Shown here: piece after piece, positions 1-5,539 of the stretch
How positions within the stretch are numbered: position 1 is the stretch's first letter
How the letters are laid out: the number at the start of each line of letters is the position of its first letter
Assembly: GCA_964465295.1 (NCBI GenBank)
Contig: CAYXKC010000083.1
Span: 1 to 6,870 of the forward strand
Source of the DNA: Methanolacinia sp964465295
GTDB taxonomy: Archaea > Halobacteriota > Methanomicrobia > Methanomicrobiales > Methanomicrobiaceae
DNA length: 6,870 nucleotides
Direction of reading: 5' to 3'
Made by a program: the position numbers and the translations under genes
The notes under the pieces: generated by a model
What the model was told of the DNA's origin: nothing
Seen by the model: the letters and a program-made list of their open reading frames with translations, nothing else
The model's database searches: none

Positions 1-206
1 TACTCATCGCGATCCTCTTCAAACCCGTCGCCTTCCTCTAACAGCGCCTTATATTTCTGCTCGAACTTATCGGAGATGTATTTCAGAAAGATCAGGCCTA
101 AAACAACATGTTTGTATTCTGATGCATCCATGTTGCCGCGAAGGACACATGCTGCATTCCATATTTTTTGTTCAAATCCAATATCAGCGCCATTTATCTC
201 TGCCAT
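1..206 (-). CDS. hsdM: Type I restriction-modification DNA methyltransferase subunit HsdM, N-terminal fragment (cut by the left edge)
   Basis: The minus strand is open from an ATG at 206-204 to the window edge and encodes 68 residues. The start reads MAEINGADIGFEQKIW, followed by LRGNMDASEYKHVVLGLIF and LKYISDKFEQKYKAL. This is the hallmark helical N-terminal domain of type I HsdM (HsdM_N family): the 'LRGNMD-x-x-EYK' and 'LGLIFLKYISD-x-F' blocks are strongly conserved there. In the family, HsdM methylates adenine with S-adenosylmethionine and forms the M2S methylase with HsdS, or the restriction enzyme with HsdR as well. The catalytic SAM-binding and NPPF-type motifs lie outside the window, so an intact gene cannot be confirmed. 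HsdS and HsdR would be expected to the left. The start is supported by agreement with family N-termini and by a GGGGAG sequence 12 nt upstream. Confidence 0.9.
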   Translation of the reverse strand, partial: MAEINGADIGFEQKIWNAACVLRGNMDASEYKHVVLGLIFLKYISDKFEQKYKALLEEGDGFEEDRDE

Positions 207-218
207 TTATATCAATAT

Positions 219-224
219 CTCCCC
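219..224 (-). promoter_or_regulatory. Possible ribosome binding site for hsdM
   Basis: The minus strand reads GGGGAG here, 12 nt before the hsdM ATG. GGAG matches part of the archaeal consensus GGAGGTGATC, although the spacing is longer than the usual 4-9 nt. It supports the ATG at 206 but is not decisive. The upstream stretch (about 230-300) is AT-rich and has several weak TATA-like strings; none stands out as the promoter. Confidence 0.4.
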
Positions 225-439
225 GTTGGCCGGAATATTTCAATAGTAAATGTTTATGGTGGTTAGATGTGCATAAACCAATCGAAAAAAATCGGGGTTT
301 CTTCTGACTGTAAGTGTCATTGTAGATTAAAATATCAAAAAAATCAGAAATTCATGAACGTATTGCTATTAAATAAGACAAAATGTTGGCAAATTTAGTT
401 TAATAAATACATTATTTTTCTTATATAAATTAGATTTAG

Positions 440-456
440 AAAAAACCCCCAAAAAA
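440..456 (-). terminator. Oligo-T terminator downstream of the tRNA gene
   Basis: On the minus strand the sequence 5 nt past the tRNA discriminator base is T6-G5-T6. Archaeal RNA polymerase terminates at runs of U without needing a hairpin, and such double T tracts are typical behind archaeal tRNA genes. The region further on (207-439) is AT-rich, contains no convincing gene on either strand, and separates the tRNA from hsdM. Confidence 0.55.
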
Positions 457-490
457 TCAATGCTGTCGGTGGGATCCGAACCCACGGCCT

Positions 491-508
491 CCAGATATCC
501 CAGATATC
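491..508. repeat. Perfect 9-bp tandem duplication across the 3' splice site of the tRNA intron
   Basis: The plus strand reads ccagatatc twice in a row (491-499 and 500-508). On the tRNA strand this is GATATCTGG twice. The copy nearer the 3' end carries the true anticodon-stem half TCTGG and the splice bulge. The other copy lies wholly in the intron and supplies part of the inner and central helices. Both copies could pair with CCAGA of the 5' exon, but only the distal copy also gives the 4-bp central helix required for splicing. Confidence 0.9.
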
Positions 509-539
509 AAGCGCCCCGAAATGTGTTGACTTAAAACCC
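497..539 (-). other. Archaeal tRNA intron at position 37/38 with canonical bulge-helix-bulge
   Basis: The precursor folds into a full hBHBh' structure. Outer helix: CCAGA/UCUGG, the anticodon stem. 3' bulge: AUA. Central 4-bp helix: CUCA/UGGG, with one U-G pair. 5' bulge: UAG. Inner helix: GGUUUUAAG with CUUGAUAUC, 8 of 9 positions pairing. Cleavage between the second and third nucleotide of each bulge gives UA|G and AU|A. This removes 43 nt and leaves A37-A38, so the mature loop is CUCAUAA. These are the standard sites for the archaeal tRNA-splicing endonuclease. The 18-nt hairpin loop holds no evident box C/D element. Confidence 0.88.
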
Positions 540-619
540 TATGAGTCTGGCGCCCTAACCGACTAGGCCACGACAGCGTGTGAATTGTTTTTTCGTCGGT
601 TATTCGCACACAAAGTGCA

Positions 620-628
620 TAATTAAAA
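620..628 (-). promoter_or_regulatory. Candidate TATA box for the tRNA gene
   Basis: The minus strand reads TTTTAATTA centred about 47 nt before the tRNA 5' end. With the usual 26-27 nt from TATA centre to start, transcription would begin near position 597, leaving a leader of about 20 nt for RNase P to remove. A second candidate, GTTTAATA at 641-648 preceded by AAG, has a better purine-rich BRE-like flank but would give a leader of about 40 nt. Only one is likely to be used. Confidence 0.35.
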
Positions 629-690
629 CGACGGATACGCTATTAAACCTTATGATGTGACCCGTCGGAGATTCGGTTTGAACAAATATC

Positions 691-1677
691 TCAGCCTGTT
701 AAAGCCGGGATGATATGATCTTTAATCAGCATCCTGATGTCGGGAGGATCAGTCATGAATTTTGATGCAACAGCTACGACCAGGTCTTTTTCGGGAATAC
801 AGCAGATGACATTCCCGCCGTCGCCCAGTGCTGAATATGAAAATGCGCCGTCCTCTTTTTCAAGCCACCACAGGTAACCGTAATTTACAACAGACCCTCC
901 GATTATTGTCTGCGAATGCGGATATACGGACTCCCTGACCCATGCCTCCGGAATAATCCGTTTACCATCCAAAATGCCATGATTCAGGTATAAAGATCCA
1001 AAACGGGCCATATCGCGTGGAGTTAGTGTAAGTCCCCATCCGCCTGTGGAATTATTACATGGATCTTTAACCCATCCCCTCACGTTTTTCCCGAATAAAT
1101 CGTCGAAACCAAAAGATTTCATCTCATAATCCGGGATCTCTTTCATACCGGTGGGTTTAAACAGGCGTTCATTTGCAAACTCCCGTGCACTTTTCCCCGT
1201 GCTCCGGGTGATTACGGCTGAAAGAAGGTGCGCTCCTCCTGTGGAATACCTGAAATCTCCAATTTTTCCTCTCTGGCCAAGCATATCCAGGATATACTTT
1301 ATCCAGTCGGTCTGCATGCATAACTTATCCAGTGGTTCGTTCCAGTCATCAAAAGAATAAGGGGCCGTCATAGTGAGAAGATGGCGTATTGTGATCTCCT
1401 TTTTCTGCCCGTCGACAGCACCGGGAATGTATTCAGGAAAAAAATCCAAAACTCTCCGGTCAATATTTTTAATATACCCTGCATCTATGGCAATACCGAC
1501 AAGAGCGGATATTATGCTTTTCGTAACAGATGCCACGTGGTGTGCATCATCCGGGCCATAGTCGTTATAATATCTTTCAAAGGCCGTAGATCCGTTCTTC
1601 ACCACCACAATACCATTTATATTGCTGTATCCTGATTCGATCACACGATCAAGTGCTAAAAACTTTTCAGAGTCCAT
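691..1677 (-). CDS. Beta-lactamase-fold serine hydrolase (class C / NylB-like), cytoplasmic
   Basis: This 328-residue protein belongs to the beta-lactamase/transpeptidase-like serine hydrolase family. The nucleophile motif SVTK lies at residues 50-53 (Ser50, Lys53), in the typical context 'HHVASVTKSII'. The second motif is YST at 144-146, in 'FRYSTGGAHLLS', which corresponds to the Y-x-N/S element with Tyr144 as the likely general base. The KTG-equivalent is GDGGN at 285-289. Other family signatures are 'ITIRHLLTM' (95-103) and 'GWGLTLTPRDMARFG' (213-227). There is no signal peptide or membrane segment, so it is probably cytoplasmic, unlike secreted beta-lactamases and D-Ala-D-Ala peptidases. 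Methanogens lack murein, so an esterase, amidase or peptidase role is likelier than antibiotic resistance. The substrate is unknown. The start is fixed by an in-frame TAA 24 nt upstream and no alternative ATG between. There is no Shine-Dalgarno sequence, but a TATA-like box suggests a leaderless transcript. Confidence 0.9.
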   Translation of the reverse strand: MDSEKFLALDRVIESGYSNINGIVVVKNGSTAFERYYNDYGPDDAHHVASVTKSIISALVGIAIDAGYIKNIDRRVLDFFPEYIPGAVDGQKKEITIRHLLTMTAPYSFDDWNEPLDKLCMQTDWIKYILDMLGQRGKIGDFRYSTGGAHLLSAVITRSTGKSAREFANERLFKPTGMKEIPDYEMKSFGFDDLFGKNVRGWVKDPCNNSTGGWGLTLTPRDMARFGSLYLNHGILDGKRIIPEAWVRESVYPHSQTIIGGSVVNYGYLWWLEKEDGAFSYSALGDGGNVICCIPEKDLVVAVASKFMTDPPDIRMLIKDHIIPALTG

Positions 1678-1696
1678 CTGCAGCCCGCCGGTTTCT

Positions 1697-1709
1697 ATTT
1701 ATCATAAAT
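1697..1709 (-). promoter_or_regulatory. Candidate TATA box of a leaderless promoter for the serine hydrolase, within a small palindrome
   Basis: The sequence atttat-c-ataaat is a 13-bp palindrome with 6-bp arms. On the minus strand it contains TTTATGATA centred about 27 nt before the A of the hydrolase ATG, which is the archaeal TATA-to-start distance. Transcription would start at or next to the start codon, consistent with the lack of a good Shine-Dalgarno sequence. The symmetry could also be an operator half-site arrangement, though AT-rich palindromes this short arise by chance. Confidence 0.4.
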
Positions 1710-1749
1710 CCCTTCTAAGACTTTTGGCTCTTTGTATAACTGTTCTGCC

Positions 1750-1759
1750 TTTTTAAATT
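1750..1759 (+). promoter_or_regulatory. Candidate TATA box for the aminotransferase gene
   Basis: The plus strand reads TTTTTAAATT about 95-105 nt before the aminotransferase ATG. The predicted transcription start is near position 1781, giving a leader of about 70 nt. A nearer AT-rich string at 1829-1837 (CTTAAAAAA) is too close to the start codon for standard archaeal spacing. This assignment rests on composition and spacing only. Confidence 0.3.
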
Positions 1760-1852
1760 CATTTGCGGGGATATCTGATGAGTTCCGGCAGGATTGTATC
1801 CGGGGGTTTTCGTCATGCTGGTTTTTCTCTTAAAAAAGCAATTATATGATCA

Positions 1853-3034
1853 ATGAAATTTTCATTCTCCAGGAGGATCCAGAATACTCCCAAATCCTTT
1901 ATCCGCGAGATACTGAAGGTAACCGAGAACCCCGGCGTCATCTCCTTCGCCGGGGGCCTTCCCAATCCCTCGCTCATAGATACGGAAGGGATCGAAAAGG
2001 CCGCATCCAAAGTCATAAAAAGCGACGGAAGATGCGCCCTGCAGTACTCGACGACCGAAGGCTACCCGCCACTGCGCGAATACATCGCCGAGAGATACAA
2101 TAAAAGATACGGGCTCAATGTCAGTGCTGACGAGATCCTGATCACCAACGGCTCGCAGCAGTGCCTCGATCTCGCAGGAAAGGTATTCATCAACAAAGGA
2201 GACTCCGTTCTGATGGAAAAACCAGGATACCTCGGTGCAATCCAGGCCTTCTCAATGTTCGAGCCGGAATTTTTCTCCGTTCCCCTGGAAGACGACGGGC
2301 CGGATACAAAATCCCTCTCCGAAATAATCTCCGAAGAATCGCCAGTATTCTTCTACGGAATACCCAACTCGCAGAACCCGACCGGAATCACCTACTCGGA
2401 TGAAAAGAGGAAGGATGTGGCTGGGATACTCTCCGAAGCCGAAGTCCCCTTCATCGAGGACGATGCCTACGGCGAGCTCCAGTTCGACGGAAAGGTGAAA
2501 AAACCGGTCAAATATTACATGCCCGAGTCTGGCGTCATTACAGGATCGTTTTCAAAGATCTTCTCCCCCGGAATGAGGCTCGGGTGGGTATGCGCAGATG
2601 AAGAGATTCTCGAAAAGATGATAACAGCCAAACAGGCATCCGACCTGCACTCAAACTACCTCAGCCAGAGAATCCTTTACAAATATCTCGAAGACAACGA
2701 CATCGACGCCCATATCAAAAAGATAAACTCGGAGTATAAACGCAGGGCCGATACGATGATAAAAGCGATTGAAGCCGGACTGCCCCCTGAAATAAGCTTC
2801 ACCCGGCCCGAAGGGGGAATGTTTATCTGGCTCCGTTTCCCTGAGAACATGTCCTCGATGGAGATATTCGAAAAGGCCTCTGAAAGGGATGTTGTAATTC
2901 TTCCCGGAACTCCCTTCTATGTCAATGGAGACGGGAACAGGACTGCGAGGCTCAACTTTTCCAATGCAGATGACGATGAGATCAGGACCGGTATAAGCAT
3001 CCTTTCAGATGTCATAAAAGAGTTGTATTCCTGA
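1853..3034 (+). CDS. PLP-dependent aminotransferase, class I/II fold (2-aminoadipate/LysN- or ARO8-like group)
   Basis: This 393-residue protein is a fold-type I aminotransferase, which moves an amino group from an amino acid to a 2-oxo acid through PLP. The visible active-site elements are 'SFAGGLPNP' (31-39), 'QYSTTEGYPPLREYIAERY' (64-82), 'TNGSQQCLDL' (98-107) in the cofactor-phosphate loop region, 'NSQNPTG' (172-178, Asn175), 'EDDAYG' (202-207, Asp203 pairing with the PLP ring nitrogen and Tyr206), 'GSFSK' (231-235, Lys235 forming the Schiff base) and 'ARLNFS' (365-370, Arg366 binding substrate carboxylate). The length is normal. It is a stand-alone enzyme, with no GntR-type DNA-binding domain as in MocR regulators. 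The closest named groups use 2-aminoadipate, aromatic or branched-chain amino acids; sequence alone does not decide. The start gives the usual family N-terminus ('FSFSRRIQNTPKSFIREI'). Only a weak TGATC lies upstream, too close for a normal Shine-Dalgarno sequence. The GGAGG at 1871-1875 is inside the gene and has no start codon after it. Confidence 0.93.
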   Translation: MKFSFSRRIQNTPKSFIREILKVTENPGVISFAGGLPNPSLIDTEGIEKAASKVIKSDGRCALQYSTTEGYPPLREYIAERYNKRYGLNVSADEILITNGSQQCLDLAGKVFINKGDSVLMEKPGYLGAIQAFSMFEPEFFSVPLEDDGPDTKSLSEIISEESPVFFYGIPNSQNPTGITYSDEKRKDVAGILSEAEVPFIEDDAYGELQFDGKVKKPVKYYMPESGVITGSFSKIFSPGMRLGWVCADEEILEKMITAKQASDLHSNYLSQRILYKYLEDNDIDAHIKKINSEYKRRADTMIKAIEAGLPPEISFTRPEGGMFIWLRFPENMSSMEIFEKASERDVVILPGTPFYVNGDGNRTARLNFSNADDDEIRTGISILSDVIKELYS

Positions 3035-3036
3035 GA

Positions 3037-4026
3037 TCAGAACGCCAGTGAAGTAACGGTAAGAATAGCGATAAAGAATACGATGAGGGCGATTGTCCTC
3101 CTGATGAATTTTTTTGCTACACGAACCTCCGAGCCGTTCCTCGGGGCAACCCCCACAATAAGCGTTCCTATCATTGCCCCTGCAATAAGCCCGATTACGT
3201 TGTCAAGCGTCAGCAGTATCGATGCGATGATCGCCTCGGGGATCATGACAATCGAGATGCCGGCAACAACAGTCGGCGGGAGAAGGGCCGCCGCAACCGC
3301 AACCCCTGCGATCGACTCCGAAAATCCCTTCGTAAGTGCGATTATGGTTGCAATCCCAAGCATTACCGCCATAAATATGTAGATCGGGCTCGTCGTCGTC
3401 CTGATCAAGATCTCCTGGGTAAGTATAAACGAAGAGAGGATTCCGGGCAGGGATATCTTCAGCATATACAGGATATATGTGGCAATTATCGAGACGAGGT
3501 AGACTGCACCGAGATATACGAATAGTACAAAAATACTCTTTACTGCATCCTTAGACCTTCCTGTCGCCGCATAGATTGCAAAGGAGTGTATCGGCCCGAG
3601 AATAGGTGCAAGGAGCATCGCCCCGATGATTATCGCAACATTGTTCAAAAAGAGGCCTGTAAGGGCGATCAGGCCTGCGATAGTCGTTAGAAGAAGTATC
3701 CAGTAGTCGATGGAACTGTAGTTTCTCGCTGAACCAAGAAGCTCTTCGACAGGGGTCTTCTCGGATTTTTTTGCACTGCTTTCAGCCCTTGAAAGGGTCG
3801 AGGATATGATAAAATCCGGGGATGAAACCTCGATAAGAGTCTCCTTGAACCGCAGATCGATTGGCTCTCTTATCTTTGTAATTACTTCGTCGAGCCCGGA
3901 GTCGGGCACAAATATCTTTACCTGGACAAAGTCCTTCTCGTCCATATCTATATGGTAAAGACCCTCCAGTGCGGGCTTTAATTTTTCATAATCCTCATGC
4001 CTCGCGTGGAGGAGTATCTTCTTCAT
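3037..4026 (-). CDS. TIGR00341/DUF389 family integral membrane protein, function unknown
   Basis: The protein has 329 residues. Residues 1-100 form a soluble N-terminal domain with alternating beta/alpha character (MKKILLHAR, then 'VQVKIFVPDSGLDEVITKI'), suggesting an ACT/ferredoxin-like regulatory fold. Residues 107-328 are hydrophobic with about six or seven membrane helices, roughly 107-127, 129-152, 163-187, 213-232, 238-262, 266-293 and 309-328. The signature blocks of the DUF389 family are clear: 'NNVAIIIGAMLLAPILGPI' (128-146) and 'GVAVAAALLPPTVVAG' (241-256). These resemble each other (GAMLLAP versus AAALLPP), so the fold may hold two related halves. No function is established for the family; transport or envelope sensing has been suggested only by topology. 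It lies 34 bp behind pycA on the same strand and ends 2 bp from the aminotransferase stop. A T7 tract centred 26 nt before the ATG, with no Shine-Dalgarno sequence, suggests its own leaderless promoter. Confidence 0.9.
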   Translation of the reverse strand: MKKILLHARHEDYEKLKPALEGLYHIDMDEKDFVQVKIFVPDSGLDEVITKIREPIDLRFKETLIEVSSPDFIISSTLSRAESSAKKSEKTPVEELLGSARNYSSIDYWILLLTTIAGLIALTGLFLNNVAIIIGAMLLAPILGPIHSFAIYAATGRSKDAVKSIFVLFVYLGAVYLVSIIATYILYMLKISLPGILSSFILTQEILIRTTTSPIYIFMAVMLGIATIIALTKGFSESIAGVAVAAALLPPTVVAGISIVMIPEAIIASILLTLDNVIGLIAGAMIGTLIVGVAPRNGSEVRVAKKFIRRTIALIVFFIAILTVTSLAF

Positions 4027-4048
4027 GGATTAAGATGAGCCTTTCGGG

Positions 4049-4056
4049 TAAAAAAA
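4049..4056 (-). promoter_or_regulatory. T7 tract between pycA and the DUF389 gene: pycBA terminator and/or DUF389 TATA box
   Basis: The minus strand reads TTTTTTTA starting 5 nt after the pycA stop. As a U tract it could terminate the pycBA transcript. Its centre is also 26 nt before the DUF389 ATG, the spacing of an archaeal TATA box to a leaderless start, and the leader has no usable Shine-Dalgarno sequence. The two roles are compatible. The sequence does not say which one operates. Confidence 0.4.
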
Positions 4057-4060
4057 GTTG

Positions 4061-5539
4061 TTATTGTCCCTGTGTCTGCTGGATATAGACGTTTACCGCC
4101 GCAGAAATCGCCGCAGCCTCCTTTCCTATCCTGAGTGATTCGGCAAGGTTCTGCATCCTCGTCTCCTCTTCGCGGAGATATCTTGCCAGGCTGTTTTTGA
4201 TATGCTCTTCCTGCAGGAAATGAGTATGTGTATCCCCTTCGATGAAATGAATGTTGTTCATTATCGCATGGTGCAGGGGAAGAGTGGTCTTTACGCCGAG
4301 GATGACATATTCGTATATCGCCCTCCGCATCCTCTCGATCGATTCATGCCTGTCGCTTCCCCACGAACAGAGTTTGGATATCATCGAATCGTACATCGGG
4401 GGAATCGAATAACCCGTATGAATACCGGAATCGACCCTGATTCCCGGACCGCCGGGCGACCTGTAGCGGATAATCTTTCCCGGATCTGCGGCGAAGTTGT
4501 TGAGCGGGTCCTCGGCATTGATACGGCATTCGATTGCATGGCCGTTGATCTTTATATCGTCCTGGGAATGCACGAGCTCCTCTCCGGCGGCGATCCTTAT
4601 CTGCTGTTTTACGAGATCCATCCCGGTTATCATCTCGGTCACGGTATGCTCGACCTGTAGACGGGTGTTCATCTCCATGAAATAGTATTCGCCGTTGCTG
4701 TAGAGGAATTCGACCGTTCCCGCGTTGTAATATCCCGATGCCTCTGCGACCTTCAGTGCGGAACCTGACATCTTTTCGCGAAGTTCATCTGTCATTATCG
4801 GGCATGGGGCCTCTTCGACCAGTTTCTGGTGCCGCCTCTGTATAGAGCATTCCCTGTCATAGAGATGAATACGGTTTCCGTGTTTATCGCAGAGTACCTG
4901 GAATTCTATATGGCGGGGTTTTACGAGATATTTTTCGATAAAAACGGTGGCATCACCAAAAGCCGATTCGGCGATCCTCATCCCCTTATCTATTGCGGCT
5001 TCAAGCTCCTCCTCGTCTTCGACGATCTGCATTCCTATTCCGCCGCCTCCCGCGCTTGCCTTGACGATTACAGGATAGCCGATATCCTTTGCAATCCGTT
5101 TTGCCTCTGCGATATCCTTTACGCCGTCGGGGGTATAAGGCAGGACCGGAACGCCGGCTTTCTCCATCATGTGCTTTGAGCCGAGCTTCGATCCCATCGC
5201 CTCGATTGACTTCCAGGAAGGTCCGATGAAGGTTATGCCTTCCTCTTCGCAGTATTTTGCAAAAGTGGAATTCTCCGCTAAAAACCCGTATCCCGGGTGG
5301 ATTGCCTCGGCACCGGAGCTCTTTGCAACCTTTAAGATACGATCCATATTGAGGTAGCTCTCTTTTGGGGCCGCTCCGCCGAGGAGATATGCTTCGTCTG
5401 CATATTTTACGTGGAGAGCGTTTTTATCCGGTTCGGAATAGACTGCAACCGTCTCGATTCCAAGTTCGCGGCATCCACGCATCACCCTTATCGCGATCTC
5501 GCCCCTGTTGGCGATAAGGATCTTATTGAAATAGCTCAT
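4061..5539 (-). CDS. pycA: Pyruvate carboxylase subunit A (biotin carboxylase)
   Basis: This 492-residue protein uses ATP and bicarbonate to carboxylate the biotin carried by PycB. The N-terminal domain (about 4-115) starts with 'KILIANRGEIAIRVMRGC' and includes 'HPGYGFLAEN' (81-90). The ATP-grasp domain (about 116-325) has Lys160 and the glycine loop GGGGIGM (164-170), then 'RRHQKLVEEAPCP' (235-247), Glu277 in TVEF, and 'EMNTRLQVEHTVTE' (289-302) with Glu289, Asn291 and Arg293. The C-terminal domain (about 336-442) has 'ECRINAEDP' (337-345) with Arg339. All catalytic residues known from E. coli AccC appear present. A 50-residue tail ends in 'AAAISAAVNVYIQQ', an Ala-rich helix; it could contact PycB but that is inference. 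The ATG overlaps the pycB stop as ATGA, so translation is coupled. AccC of acetyl-CoA carboxylase is unlikely because the partner gene carries a pyruvate carboxyltransferase domain. Confidence 0.96.
   Translation of the reverse strand: MSYFNKILIANRGEIAIRVMRGCRELGIETVAVYSEPDKNALHVKYADEAYLLGGAAPKESYLNMDRILKVAKSSGAEAIHPGYGFLAENSTFAKYCEEEGITFIGPSWKSIEAMGSKLGSKHMMEKAGVPVLPYTPDGVKDIAEAKRIAKDIGYPVIVKASAGGGGIGMQIVEDEEELEAAIDKGMRIAESAFGDATVFIEKYLVKPRHIEFQVLCDKHGNRIHLYDRECSIQRRHQKLVEEAPCPIMTDELREKMSGSALKVAEASGYYNAGTVEFLYSNGEYYFMEMNTRLQVEHTVTEMITGMDLVKQQIRIAAGEELVHSQDDIKINGHAIECRINAEDPLNNFAADPGKIIRYRSPGGPGIRVDSGIHTGYSIPPMYDSMISKLCSWGSDRHESIERMRRAIYEYVILGVKTTLPLHHAIMNNIHFIEGDTHTHFLQEEHIKNSLARYLREEETRMQNLAESLRIGKEAAAISAAVNVYIQQTQGQ

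Larger units (their letters stand above)
461..577 (-). tRNA. tRNA with CAU anticodon, probably elongator tRNA-Met, containing a 43-nt intron
   Basis: The minus strand folds into a complete cloverleaf once the intron is removed. The acceptor stem is GCTGTCG/CGACAGC (577-571 with 468-462) with discriminator A at 461 and no encoded CCA. The D arm is GCCT/GGGC with a GG-containing loop. The anticodon stem is CCAGA/TCTGG (550-546 with 495-491). The spliced anticodon loop reads CUCAUAA, giving anticodon CAU at 543-541. The variable loop is AGGCC and the T stem is GTGGG/CCCAC. The mature length is 74 nt. Initiator tRNA is unlikely because the anticodon stem lacks the three G-C pairs typical of initiators. 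Elongator Met is favoured because intron-bearing elongator tRNA-Met genes are common in euryarchaea. A tRNA-Ile with modified CAU anticodon cannot be excluded by eye. The T loop is TTCGGAT, with G at position 58 where A is near-universal. Confidence 0.93.

Noticed and set aside
275..300. AAACC ... GGTTT hairpin in the AT-rich intergenic region
   Set aside because: A 5-bp stem with a 16-nt loop in AT-rich DNA with no gene ending nearby on the plus strand; expected by chance.
122..307. 61-codon plus-strand open frame at the left end
   Set aside because: Its first half is antisense to the conserved HsdM N-terminus and the rest is AT-rich non-coding DNA with no recognisable protein features.
500..508. 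Using the intronic copy of GATATCTGG as the true 3' anticodon stem (a shorter intron)
   Set aside because: The four bases before its ATA (CTTG) do not pair with CUCA, so no bulge-helix-bulge forms, and the variable loop would be 9 nt too long.
578..611. GTGTGAAT ... ATTCGCACAC imperfect inverted repeat just upstream of the tRNA
   Set aside because: The arms do not match without a 2-nt gap and it lies in the tRNA leader/promoter region; too weak to call an operator.
1853..3034. Aminotransferase as a MocR-type transcription factor
   Set aside because: It has the enzyme domain only. There is no N-terminal GntR winged-helix region within the frame or directly upstream.
4202..4660. 152-codon plus-strand open frame opposite pycA
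   Set aside because: It is fully antisense to the biotin carboxylase catalytic region, has no family resemblance, and is explained by codon bias of the true gene.
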